A DNA stretch of 6,029 bases from DUZB01 sp964407525 (GCA_964407525.1 CAYOWC010000294.1:1-6029); one strand, 5' to 3'; positions 1-6,029 are shown, counted from the stretch's first letter. Translations and numbers: made by a program. Notes: generated from the sequence alone by a model not told the origin.

Positions 1-3
1 ATT

Positions 4-92
4 GGAAACTGGAAATTGGAAATTGGAAATTAGAAAAAAACACATTAATTCGGATCTGTTATCCAATTTCCAGTTTCGAATTTCCAGTTTCA
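4..92. repeat. Inverted pair of heptamer arrays (GGAAATT / AATTTCC)
   Basis: Positions 4-31 are four in-phase heptamers: GGAAACT, then GGAAATT three times. Positions 65-92 are four heptamers of the opposite sense: AATTTCC, AGTTTCG, AATTTCC, AGTTTCA. The two arrays are complementary. Bases 5-20 are the exact reverse complement of 62-77 (16 bp), so a long hairpin with a loop of about 41 nt could form. A looser echo follows, with TCCGATTTTCA at 96-106 and again at 116-126. The window begins inside or at the edge of this element, so its left limit is unknown. No transposase or coding capacity is associated with it. Confidence 0.8.
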
Positions 93-299
93 GCATCCGA
101 TTTTCAGATTCGACGTCCGATTTTCAACCAGAAAACATACCCCATTTCCGGGAAAAGTGTAAACTTATGAATGAAGGATGCCAGAACATCCAACGATAAG
201 TAAACAACTCATTGTAAAAATCTATAATTGTTTATGGCGATTCGCTCGTTCTTTGGCTCACCGCAGGTTAAGGTGAAAAATCCTTTTTTCCGGAACCGG

Positions 300-327
300 G
301 GTTTCAGGTTTCGGGTGTCAGGTTTCA
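300..327. repeat. Heptamer array GGTTTCA / GGTGTCA (four units)
   Basis: There are four contiguous 7-nt units: GGTTTCA (300-306), GGTTTCG (307-313), GGTGTCA (314-320) and GGTTTCA (321-327). The third unit is the exact reverse complement of the TGACACC unit repeated at 411-431, so the two arrays form an inverted pair about 83 nt apart. Confidence 0.75.
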
Positions 328-410
328 GTACCTACTTCCTATTTTCTGAATATAATAAGCATAACTATTCGTTATTACGTTTAATAAGCTGAATACGCCA
401 GGTTTTTTCC

Positions 411-431
411 TGACACCTGACACCTGACACC
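411..431. repeat. Heptamer array TGACACC, three perfect units
   Basis: TGACACC occurs at 411-417, 418-424 and 425-431 without mismatch. ACCTGACACC (415-424 and 422-431) is the reverse complement of GGTGTCAGGT at 314-323, so pairing with the upstream array over 10 bp is possible. It lies about 230 nt upstream of the fumarase start. No known regulator site is recognised. Confidence 0.8.
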
Positions 432-553
432 TTGAATCTGAGCATGACCTATTCAACAACTGAAAAAATATCACGTTAGTCCGCGATGAGCCCGTTCTTT
501 TTCCTTTTTTATCCTGAAAATCATGCAATAATCCGAGTGATCCAATATTTCCT

Positions 554-582
554 TTGATTTTTTTCCATGACTCTGATGAAAT
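554..582 (+). promoter_or_regulatory. Weak candidate promoter for the fumarase gene
   Basis: TTGATT (554-559), a 17-nt spacer and TGAAAT (577-582) each match four of six sigma-70 consensus positions. The predicted start lies about 70 nt before the ATG. The spacing is ideal but both boxes are imperfect, and the area is AT-rich with ACTCTGA-like repeats, so a chance match is possible. Confidence 0.3.
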
Positions 583-648
583 ACTCTGGACTCTGACAGG
601 ATCGTTCCGGTTCTGCTGATTTTTCATCCATACACTGTTCATTCAATC

Positions 649-655
649 AAGGAGG
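649..655 (+). promoter_or_regulatory. Strong ribosome binding site of the fumarase gene
   Basis: AAGGAGG is a near-perfect Shine-Dalgarno sequence with a 5-nt gap to the ATG at 661. It fixes the start and suggests efficient translation. Confidence 0.85.
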
Positions 656-660
656 CTAAA

Positions 661-2268
661 ATGCCTGAATTCGCTTATCAGGAGATGTTTCCCATGGGAA
701 AAGATACCACCCACTACCGGCTCCTGACCAATGATTACGTTTCCCTTTCGTCCTTCGAAGGCAAGGAAATCTTGAAAATCGACCCTGAAGCTCTCACCCG
801 TATCGCCCAAGAGGCCTATAGAGATGTCTCTCATCTGCTGCGATCCAACCACCTGTCCCAAGTGGCAGCCATTCTGAAAGACCCTGAGGCATCAAAGAAT
901 GATCAACTTGTGGCGATGGAGATGATCAAAAACGCCATCATATCAGCAGAGATGGAATTTCCCATGTGCCAGGACACAGGGACAGCCATCATCATGGGGA
1001 AGAAAGGACAACAGGTGTGGACGGTTTTTGATGAGGGGGAAGCCCTGTCAAGAGGGGTGTATAATGCCTATGTGCAGAACAATCTGCGCTATTCCCAGAA
1101 TGCTCCCCTGAACATGTTTGAGGAAAAGAATACAGGCTGTAACCTTCCGGCACAGATCGACCTTTACGCAACCCAAGGAGCAGAATACCGATTCCTTTTT
1201 GTAGCAAAGGGCGGCGGGTCCGCCAACAAGAGTTACCTGTTTCAGGAAACGAAAGCGGTCCTGAATCCTGATTCGCTGAAAAAATTCATGAAAGAAAAGA
1301 TGAAGACCTTAGGAACGGCGGCCTGCCCCCCCTATCACCTGGCCTTTGTTATCGGAGGGACATCTGCTGAACTGAATCTCAAAACCGTAAAGCTGGCCTC
1401 CACGGGATATTTAGATGCCCTTCCCACCACTGGGAATGAGGGAGGCCGGGCTTTCCGTGACACGGAATTGGAACAACAGGTCCTCGAAATGGCCAGAGAT
1501 CTTGGAATCGGAGCCCAGTTCGGCGGCAAATATTTCTGTCTGGATGCCCGTGTTGTCCGCCTGCCAAGGCACGGCGCGTCCTGCCCTGTTGGCGTGGGGG
1601 TAAGCTGCAGCGCAGACCGCAACATCAAGGGAAAAATCAATCGAGACGGCATTTTCTTAGAACAACTTGAAACCAACCCATCCAAATATCTGCCTGAATC
1701 GGGGAACCTTTTCGAAAATGCCATTCCCATCGATCTGGACAAATCCATGGAGGTTATTCGCGCGGATCTGACAAAATATCCCGTTTTGACTCCCCTGCTC
1801 CTGACCGGCAAGATCATTGTGGGCAGGGACATCGCCCATGCAAAGCTCAAGGAACGGCTGGATCGAGGAGAGGGACTACCCCAGTATGTCAAAGACCACA
1901 TTATCTATTACGCTGGACCGGCCAAGACGCCCAAAGGATATGCATCCGGTTCTTTCGGACCTACAACGGCTGCTCGCATGGATTCCTACGTTCCCATTTT
2001 TCAAGCCGAGGGTGGTTCCATGGTCATGCTGGCCAAAGGCAACCGTTCACGGCAGGTAACGGAAGCCTGTAAAAAATACGGGGGTTTCTACCTTGGCTCC
2101 ATCGGGGGCCCGGCTGCCCGCCTGGGGAAGGAATGCATAACCAACGTGAAAGTACTTGAATATCCTGAGCTAGGTATGGAGGCAGTGTTTGAAATTACGG
2201 TCAAGGATTTTCCCGCTTTCATCCTTATCGATGACAAGGGGAACGATTTTTTTGAGAGGCTTCTGTAA
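661..2268 (+). CDS. fumA: Class I fumarate hydratase, single-chain, [4Fe-4S] type
   Basis: This enzyme reversibly hydrates fumarate to L-malate in the cytoplasm (TCA cycle, or its reductive branch in anaerobes). The protein has 535 residues, close to E. coli FumA (548), and is collinear with it from the N-terminus (SFEGKEILK near 31-39, DPEAS near 74-78). The three expected cluster cysteines are present: C103 (PMCQDTGT), C222 (ACPPYH) and C316 (VSCSADR). Their 119- and 94-residue spacing equals that known for the family. Other active-site positions match the Leishmania class I structure: D105, R143, R389, T435, R439 and K459. Further family motifs are NTGCNLPAQ (157-165) and KGGGSANKSY (183-192). 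The ATG is chosen because AAGGAGG lies 5 nt upstream. Such clusters are oxygen-labile, which suggests anaerobic or microaerobic use. The related L-tartrate dehydratase is less likely, because that enzyme is normally two subunits. Confidence 0.95.
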   Translation: MPEFAYQEMFPMGKDTTHYRLLTNDYVSLSSFEGKEILKIDPEALTRIAQEAYRDVSHLLRSNHLSQVAAILKDPEASKNDQLVAMEMIKNAIISAEMEFPMCQDTGTAIIMGKKGQQVWTVFDEGEALSRGVYNAYVQNNLRYSQNAPLNMFEEKNTGCNLPAQIDLYATQGAEYRFLFVAKGGGSANKSYLFQETKAVLNPDSLKKFMKEKMKTLGTAACPPYHLAFVIGGTSAELNLKTVKLASTGYLDALPTTGNEGGRAFRDTELEQQVLEMARDLGIGAQFGGKYFCLDARVVRLPRHGASCPVGVGVSCSADRNIKGKINRDGIFLEQLETNPSKYLPESGNLFENAIPIDLDKSMEVIRADLTKYPVLTPLLLTGKIIVGRDIAHAKLKERLDRGEGLPQYVKDHIIYYAGPAKTPKGYASGSFGPTTAARMDSYVPIFQAEGGSMVMLAKGNRSRQVTEACKKYGGFYLGSIGGPAARLGKECITNVKVLEYPELGMEAVFEITVKDFPAFILIDDKGNDFFERLL

Positions 2269-2672
2269 GTTTCACCTGTAAAGGTTTTATAAAAGGCTGA
2301 CGCCCGCCTGCCTCGCCTAACCATCAGAAGAATTGTTCCCAAATACAGGGGGATAGTAACATCGACCATTCTCAAAATAGAGTGCGAACGGCAATGGCGG
2401 GCAGGCCTTAACTCCGCTGTTTAAATTCTTGTCGCTAACGACTATGTAATGCAGTTTTCAAGTAAACCCTCTGGATGACAGGAAGAATCACCAGGGCCGA
2501 ATTTCCGAATTGAGTAAAAAAAAGAAGCCCATGCTGAATTATGGGCTTCTTTTTGTTGTTTTTCATGTTTGGGAACGGTTAGAAATACGGGGACGAGATT
2601 GGCTTCCTTTTTTTTATCCGCAATCCAAAATCGTGTCTTAATCGCACCTTGGCGTGATTCAGACACGAAGAC
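2269..2672. other. Convergent intergenic spacer
   Basis: This gap lies between the tail-to-tail fumarase and PurF-like genes. No gene is supported. Its main content is the bidirectional terminator at 2519-2554. An imperfect inverted repeat is also visible: a GCCTGCCTCGCC stretch at 2306-2317 against GGCGGGCAGGC at 2396-2406, which differ by one inserted base. The arms are about 80 nt apart, so a stable structure is doubtful. Confidence 0.55.
2519..2554. terminator. Bidirectional intrinsic terminator
   Basis: A perfect 14-bp stem pairs 2519-2532 with 2541-2554 around an 8-nt loop (2533-2540). The core is AGAAGCCCAT/ATGGGCTTCT. Read on the + strand the stem runs into a T tract (2550-2554, then GTTGTTTTT). 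Read on the - strand it runs into eight T residues (complement of 2516-2523). It sits 250 nt after the fumarase stop and 118 nt after the PurF-like stop, so it should end both convergent transcripts. Confidence 0.88.
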
Positions 2673-4148
2673 TTATCCTCTATATCGATGGAATTTCTCC
2701 ACCTCCTGTTTGAGCCAGTCGGGCCAGAACTCTTCCGCGATGGGATAACTGGCGTCCAGCGCCTGAAAAGACCCGTCTCCTGCAATTTTCCTGATCCGTT
2801 CCAGGGTATTGTATTTTACTTCATCCACACCGACAATCTTCGCTACGGCCTCATTAATTTCGTCTAAGCTTTTGTCATAGGGGTTCTCGTCTTTGAACGC
2901 CCGCTGTGCGGCTAATTCGTTAAGACAATCAATTCCTCTGTGCCACTCCTTGAAAGAGGGAAAAAACATGGGGCCGTAGGAGATCCAGAATTCAAGAAAA
3001 CGGGCGCCCGCATTATAGACCACCCATACGGAACCCCCTTCGCTCACACTCCCACGAACGATGCTGTCATCCCCCATGGCGATGCTCTTGCCATGCAGCA
3101 GAGAATCAATCCCACCGAATTTGAGTCCCACCTCTTTCCTCCTGGTATTGCTTTCCCCTTCCTGAAATGTCCTGATGGCCTGGGGAAGCTTGATCAATGC
3201 CGGCAACAGATCGGTTTTGAGGCCTTCCGCTATTCCTACGGTAACTCCCCAGCCCGATTCGGGATTTGGAATCACCACATCTGCAGTGGATTCTTTATAA
3301 TGGTCCGTCAGCTCCAGGCCAAGCTCTCTTCTTATCTGAAAGATCTCTTTTCCACGAAATGTAGAACCCACATTCCCGAAATACACCCCTTGAAATACAT
3401 CGGGCATCATCCGGCTCTGCCTCAATCTTTTCGTTTCAATTCCGCTTGAAGAGCACAGGGTCATTTCCGCACCATCATATTCCTTCTCTGTACGGCCTCC
3501 AAGCCTTCGGTGCGAGCAGGATTCAGAACAGACGACAAAAGCCCCGTCAATGGTAGCATAACAGAGAGGCTCAAAGGCCGTATCATCCGTCATGGCTATC
3601 ATGCAGGTTTCCTTTCCATCATGCACCAGTGCAGTCAGGGCAAAAGTCCCCCTTCCGTGGAGTTTATCAATAAGTCTTTCCCCTGCCTGGAAGGTAAACC
3701 CCTCTTCCGTCAGATATTTATGCAGCAAAGCGCCTATAATCTCAGTCTTGTTGTCGGTCTGGAATTTGTAATCGGCCTCAAGCTCCGCCTTCAAATCGTC
3801 CCCCTGGATCAGGTATCCGTCCATTGTCACGACAACTTTCAAAGGGGAACTGGATTTCGGGAAAACCTCAACAGGCTCGACATTCATTTTTTCAGCGACT
3901 TTTCTCTTTGTATATCCGATATTTCCAATGGCAGCTACCGGCTGTAGATGCTGCAGCATCCTGATGACATTGAGGTCTATGACTTCCGCAATCCTGCCAA
4001 GCCCTTTGTAAAGGTAGATGTCCTTTCCCGTTCCAACTGCAAGTCCCGTACTAGCTTTGCCCCTGTGCTGACAAGCGCCGGTAGCAAGAAAGGCCTTATT
4101 CACCAGAGCATTATCTGCGGGAGAATAGATTCCAACAATTCCATCCAT
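2673..4148 (-). CDS. PurF-like protein (degenerate amidophosphoribosyltransferase paralogue)
   Basis: The protein has 491 residues and the full PurF layout: an N-terminal class II glutamine amidotransferase (Ntn) domain (about 1-230) and a C-terminal phosphoribosyltransferase domain (about 250-470). PurF makes phosphoribosylamine from PRPP and glutamine in purine synthesis. Here the hallmark residues are changed. The nucleophilic Cys after Met1 is D2 (MDGIVGIYSP). The GHxRYST stretch is GNIGYTK (75-81), HNG is MDG (109-111) and RDPxGxRPL is TDDTAFEPL (187-195). The cluster cysteines of Bacillus-type PurF are replaced at D250, S398 and near 461-465. Retained are HRGKAST (28-34), SESC (208-211), VVIPNPESG (291-299) and the PRPP loop DDSIVRG (360-366). 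The start is set by AAGGAAG 5 nt upstream and by collinearity with PurF. Glutaminase activity is very unlikely. PRPP binding, a regulatory role or a different reaction remain possible, and the true function is unknown. Confidence 0.85.
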   Translation of the reverse strand: MDGIVGIYSPADNALVNKAFLATGACQHRGKASTGLAVGTGKDIYLYKGLGRIAEVIDLNVIRMLQHLQPVAAIGNIGYTKRKVAEKMNVEPVEVFPKSSSPLKVVVTMDGYLIQGDDLKAELEADYKFQTDNKTEIIGALLHKYLTEEGFTFQAGERLIDKLHGRGTFALTALVHDGKETCMIAMTDDTAFEPLCYATIDGAFVVCSESCSHRRLGGRTEKEYDGAEMTLCSSSGIETKRLRQSRMMPDVFQGVYFGNVGSTFRGKEIFQIRRELGLELTDHYKESTADVVIPNPESGWGVTVGIAEGLKTDLLPALIKLPQAIRTFQEGESNTRRKEVGLKFGGIDSLLHGKSIAMGDDSIVRGSVSEGGSVWVVYNAGARFLEFWISYGPMFFPSFKEWHRGIDCLNELAAQRAFKDENPYDKSLDEINEAVAKIVGVDEVKYNTLERIRKIAGDGSFQALDASYPIAEEFWPDWLKQEVEKFHRYRG

Positions 4149-4153
4149 ATTTT

Positions 4154-4160
4154 CTTCCTT
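4154..4160 (-). promoter_or_regulatory. Ribosome binding site of the PurF-like gene
   Basis: On the - strand, AAGGAAG lies 5 nt before the ATG at 4148. This supports a start whose second codon is GAT (Asp), so the missing Cys is not explained by a wrongly chosen start. Confidence 0.7.
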
Positions 4161-4222
4161 CTTTCTTTTGAAATGGTTTATGAACCTGTTGAGTAGATTT
4201 GAAATTGACCGAAATGAGAAGA

Positions 4223-4251
4223 ATAGTAGGGAAACGAGGACCCTGTGTCAA
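4223..4251 (-). promoter_or_regulatory. Sigma-70-type promoter of the PurF-like gene
   Basis: On the - strand there is a perfect -35 box TTGACA (4251-4246), exactly 17 nt of spacer and a -10 box TACTAT (4228-4223, four of six consensus positions). Transcription should start near 4216, giving a leader of roughly 65-70 nt before the ATG at 4148. This is the best promoter in the window. Confidence 0.65.
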
Positions 4252-4293
4252 GAAATAATCCAATGACGAGCGCTCTTCAAAATGTAGTAGACC

Positions 4294-4314
4294 GTAAGCA
4301 GTAGGCAGAAGGCG
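4294..4314. repeat. Degenerate heptamer run (GTAAGCA-like, three units)
   Basis: There are three adjacent 7-nt units: GTAAGCA (4294-4300), GTAGGCA (4301-4307) and GAAGGCG (4308-4314). They are flanked by GACCG (4290-4294) and CGGTC (4313-4317), which could close a weak hairpin. The 7-nt period matches the arrays at the left end although the unit sequence differs. With only three imperfect units, chance is not excluded. Confidence 0.5.
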
Positions 4315-4604
4315 GTCCCGTAGCACCGGAGTATCCTCAGAAGCCTTGCATGCACTTCATTTGGGTTTAGGGTTTCCCGCTTTCGCTTCGCTTCAGACGG
4401 GATCTTTGACAAAGTTCGGCATGGGTTTTCACCCTGTGTGAGTGGCATCCTTGCCACGACCAGATCTGCATGAATCAGAAATCGATAGTTCGAGCACCCT
4501 GAAAAATCGCGGCGGGACGTCGCTCACACAGACATGCTATGAAACCCGGAAATTTCTTCCTCGATAAGCCCGGATTTTTTCCAACCAACAGCGGCGCTCA
4601 TATC

Positions 4605-4633
4605 TTGACATGCATGGCACCCGGGTATTAAAA
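4605..4633 (+). promoter_or_regulatory. Candidate promoter of the methyltransferase-thioesterase pair
   Basis: A perfect TTGACA lies at 4605-4610. The downstream box is poor: TTAAAA (4628-4633) at 17 nt, or TATTAA (4626-4631) at 15 nt. The spacer ends in the 8-bp palindrome ACCCGGGT (4619-4626), which could serve as an operator half but is too short to be convincing. The position, about 40-65 nt before the TTG start, is sensible. Confidence 0.35.
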
Positions 4634-4670
4634 GAAACGGATCAGCAAACCAAAAGCCGGGTAAAACAAG

Positions 4671-5516
4671 TTGGAAGAATCAAAAGACAACAAGTCGCCT
4701 TATCAAGATCTCCATGTATATTTTCTCAATGGGGTATTTGAAAGAGAAAATGAAGCCGGCTTCGGAAGTTCGTATATGGGGAACTGGGTGGAAGACGAAA
4801 TCTCCTTCCTCTTTTTTTCCGAACCTTCCCTGGATCTTGTAAATCAGGCAATCGATATGCGACCGGACCTTGCAGTGGTAGATGAGTTTTCTTTTTCCTA
4901 TGAGGACTGGCAGGGAGGGGATACAGGCCCCCAGCGGATCGCACAGTTTATGATTCTTCCACCATGGTGGGAAGAGCCCTCCGACGATGAGACAGTGAAA
5001 ATCATCCTGGATCCGGGAGTGGTTTTTGGGAATTGCCTGCATCCAACAACCAGGGATTGCCTGAATGCCCTGTCCCGCCTTTTCGGGACAACCAAGCCGG
5101 ACAAAGTTCTCGATCTTGGCACAGGGACAGGAATTTTAGCCCTGGCAGCGGCACGTCTCGGCGCAAAAGAAACGGTTGCCGTTGATTTAAATCCTCTCTG
5201 CGTAAAGACTTCCAAAAGGAATGTGAGCCTTAACGATCTGCAAAACCGAATTCAAATCATGGAAGGCAGAGCAGAGAGCCTCTCGTGGGAGCCTTTTGAC
5301 CTTATAATCGCTAACATTCATTACGAAGTATTGGAAAAGATCATCCAGAAAGGAGCGGCCTGCGGCAGAAAGCAAAAGATTCTGTTTTCCGGTTTGCTGC
5401 GAAGCCAGTACCTCAATATTAAAGCGACACTAAAAAACCATGGGTTTGTGCTCCTGGGGGAGTGGGATCACGAAATGACATGGTTCACTATCTTGGCGGA
5501 TACCGGAGAAAAATAA
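4671..5516 (+). CDS. PrmA-family (ribosomal protein L11) methyltransferase-like protein
   Basis: This is a class I SAM-dependent methyltransferase of 281 residues (E. coli PrmA has 293). PrmA trimethylates ribosomal protein L11. The N-terminal domain (about 1-95) is weakly conserved. The C-terminal domain shows the PrmA signature order: LPPWWEEP (96-103), ILDPG (112-116), FGNCLHPTT (119-127), the SAM-binding loop VLDLGTGTG (146-154), acidic D172 in VDLNP, IANIHYEVL (213-221) and a late SGLLRSQ (240-246). Two features are unusual: the canonical FGTGxHPTT loop reads FGNCLHPTT, and IHYE replaces the usual ILxE. The TTG start is the only reasonable one: a TAA lies in frame 9 nt upstream, and the first in-frame ATG (residue 36) would cut into the domain. 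No clear ribosome binding site precedes it. The true substrate may be L11 or another protein. It is followed after 4 nt by the thioesterase gene. Confidence 0.75.
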   Translation: MEESKDNKSPYQDLHVYFLNGVFERENEAGFGSSYMGNWVEDEISFLFFSEPSLDLVNQAIDMRPDLAVVDEFSFSYEDWQGGDTGPQRIAQFMILPPWWEEPSDDETVKIILDPGVVFGNCLHPTTRDCLNALSRLFGTTKPDKVLDLGTGTGILALAAARLGAKETVAVDLNPLCVKTSKRNVSLNDLQNRIQIMEGRAESLSWEPFDLIIANIHYEVLEKIIQKGAACGRKQKILFSGLLRSQYLNIKATLKNHGFVLLGEWDHEMTWFTILADTGEK

Positions 5517-5520
5517 AGAA

Positions 5521-6015
5521 ATGACCACTGAAGAACAGACAATAAGGCTAGAAAAGCCACAGGGACATGGGTGTTTTGCATGCGGCACGGCCAATCCCAT
5601 AGGATTGAATATGGAATTTTATCGCAACGAAAATGCCATTTGTTCGGAGGTCACCATTGGGAAACAATACGAAGGCTGGGAAAATATGGTTCACGGAGGC
5701 ATAGTCTCCACGCTGCTTGATGAAATCATGTCGTGGACGGTTATGTATTTCAAAAAATCCTTTCTGGTCACCAGAAAAATGGATATCAAATACATTAAAC
5801 CGGTTCCCATCGAAACGCTTCTTATCGTGAGTGGAAAACTTGGCAAAAAAGTAAAAGAGCCGAAGATTCAGGTTGGCGGGCAGATTCGAAACAAGGCAGG
5901 GAACCTTCTTGTTCGGAGTTCAGGGGAATTCGTCATGGTTCCCGAGGAAAAACTGTCCACCGTGTCAGGAGCATTAAAAAAAGACATGCTTCGGCTTTTC
6001 CAAGGTTTCTCATAA
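5521..6015 (+). CDS. PaaI-like hotdog-fold thioesterase
   Basis: This is a 164-residue, probably cytoplasmic acyl-CoA thioesterase of the PaaI/4HBT type, which hydrolyses an acyl-CoA to the free acid and CoA. The N-terminus carries the CxxCGxxNPxGL motif typical of a thioesterase subgroup (C18, C21, N25, G28-L29). The hotdog helix follows with HGGIVSTLLDEIMSW (58-72), which supplies H58, G59-G60 and the acidic pair D67/E68. DIKYIKPVPI (88-97) is the usual second strand pair. No signal peptide or membrane segment is seen. The ATG follows the methyltransferase stop by 4 nt, with GGAG at 5505-5508 inside the end of that gene, so translation is probably coupled in one operon. The acyl substrate cannot be read from the sequence. 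The stop is at 6013-6015, so the gene is complete. Confidence 0.82.
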   Translation: MTTEEQTIRLEKPQGHGCFACGTANPIGLNMEFYRNENAICSEVTIGKQYEGWENMVHGGIVSTLLDEIMSWTVMYFKKSFLVTRKMDIKYIKPVPIETLLIVSGKLGKKVKEPKIQVGGQIRNKAGNLLVRSSGEFVMVPEEKLSTVSGALKKDMLRLFQGFS

Positions 6016-6029
6016 GCGCCGCCTTCCCG

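Larger units (their letters stand above)
93..660. other. Non-coding region upstream of the fumarase gene
   Basis: No credible gene is seen here. The open frames on both strands are short, low in complexity or run through the repeats, and show no family motif. The region holds the heptamer arrays listed separately, a weak promoter candidate and the fumarase ribosome binding site. Two adjacent ACTCTGR heptamers (583-589 and 590-596), with a third copy at 570-576 out of phase by one base, lie over the promoter candidate. Confidence 0.6.
4149..4670. other. Divergent intergenic region
   Basis: This spacer of about 520 bp separates the PurF-like gene from the methyltransferase gene. No gene or RNA family is recognised. 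It contains the PurF-like promoter, a degenerate heptamer run at 4294-4314, a small perfect hairpin at 4442-4457 (GTGGCA, 4-nt loop, TGCCAC) without a T tract, and a candidate + strand promoter at 4605-4633. The short open frames here have no family motif and overlap the regulatory signals. Confidence 0.55.

Noticed and set aside
2..199. 65-residue open frame on the + strand at the left edge
   Set aside because: It runs through the GGAAATT/AATTTCC heptamer arrays, so its low-complexity product is explained by the repeats. No ribosome binding site or family motif is seen.
325..642. 105-residue open frame on the - strand upstream of the fumarase gene
   Set aside because: It crosses the TGACACC array and the fumarase promoter area. 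It has no recognisable motif and its composition looks like chance.
1335..1901. 188-residue open frame on the - strand inside the fumarase gene
   Set aside because: It is antisense to a strongly conserved coding region, rich in Ser/Arg/Pro as shadow frames often are, and has no motif of its own.
2306..2406. GC-rich inverted repeat in the convergent spacer as a second terminator
   Set aside because: The arms are imperfect and about 80 nt apart with no T tract, while the perfect hairpin at 2519-2554 already explains termination.
2940..3947. Open frames of 169 and 145 residues on the + strand across the PurF-like gene
   Set aside because: Both are antisense to the PurF-like frame, which shows clear family collinearity over its full length. 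They look like shadow frames.
4442..4457. GTGGCA/TGCCAC hairpin as a terminator
   Set aside because: The stem is only 6 bp, no T tract follows, and it lies between divergent genes where no transcript needs to end.
4149..4670. Riboswitch or small RNA in the divergent spacer
   Set aside because: I could not match any conserved riboswitch core or tRNA-like fold by eye. A covariance-model search would be decisive.

Overview
This is a bacterial chromosomal window of moderate GC with four intact protein genes. They are a single-chain class I (oxygen-sensitive, iron-sulfur) fumarase, a PurF-like protein that has lost its catalytic residues, a PrmA-family methyltransferase and a small hotdog-fold thioesterase. 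The anaerobe-type fumarase, the loose gene spacing and the degenerate heptamer repeats between genes would fit an anaerobic Desulfobacterota-like (former deltaproteobacterial) genome. That placement is inference from general character; no marker in the window fixes the taxon.

Layout: 1-660 is non-coding and rich in short repeats with a 7-nt period. They form two inverted pairs (GGAAATT/AATTTCC, and GGTTTCA-GGTGTCA/TGACACC). The fumarase gene (661-2268, +) follows a strong ribosome binding site. A convergent spacer (2269-2672) holds a perfect-stem hairpin flanked by A and T tracts, which should terminate transcription from both sides. The PurF-like gene (2673-4148, -) has its own promoter, with TTGACA, a 17-nt spacer and TACTAT. 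A divergent spacer of about 520 bp (4149-4670) separates it from a two-gene unit on the + strand: the methyltransferase (4671-5516, TTG start) and, 4 nt later, the thioesterase (5521-6015).

How the genes relate: fumarase interconverts fumarate and malate and looks like an independent unit. The methyltransferase and thioesterase are probably cotranscribed. The PurF-like protein is the most unusual item. It keeps the overall PurF layout and the PRPP-binding DDSIVRG signature. It has Asp where the N-terminal nucleophilic Cys should be, has lost other glutaminase-site residues, and lacks all four cysteines expected for the [4Fe-4S] cluster of Bacillus-type PurF. It is full length with a good promoter and ribosome binding site, so it looks like a maintained, repurposed paralogue rather than a decaying gene. 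No mobile element, CRISPR array, tRNA or rRNA was seen.
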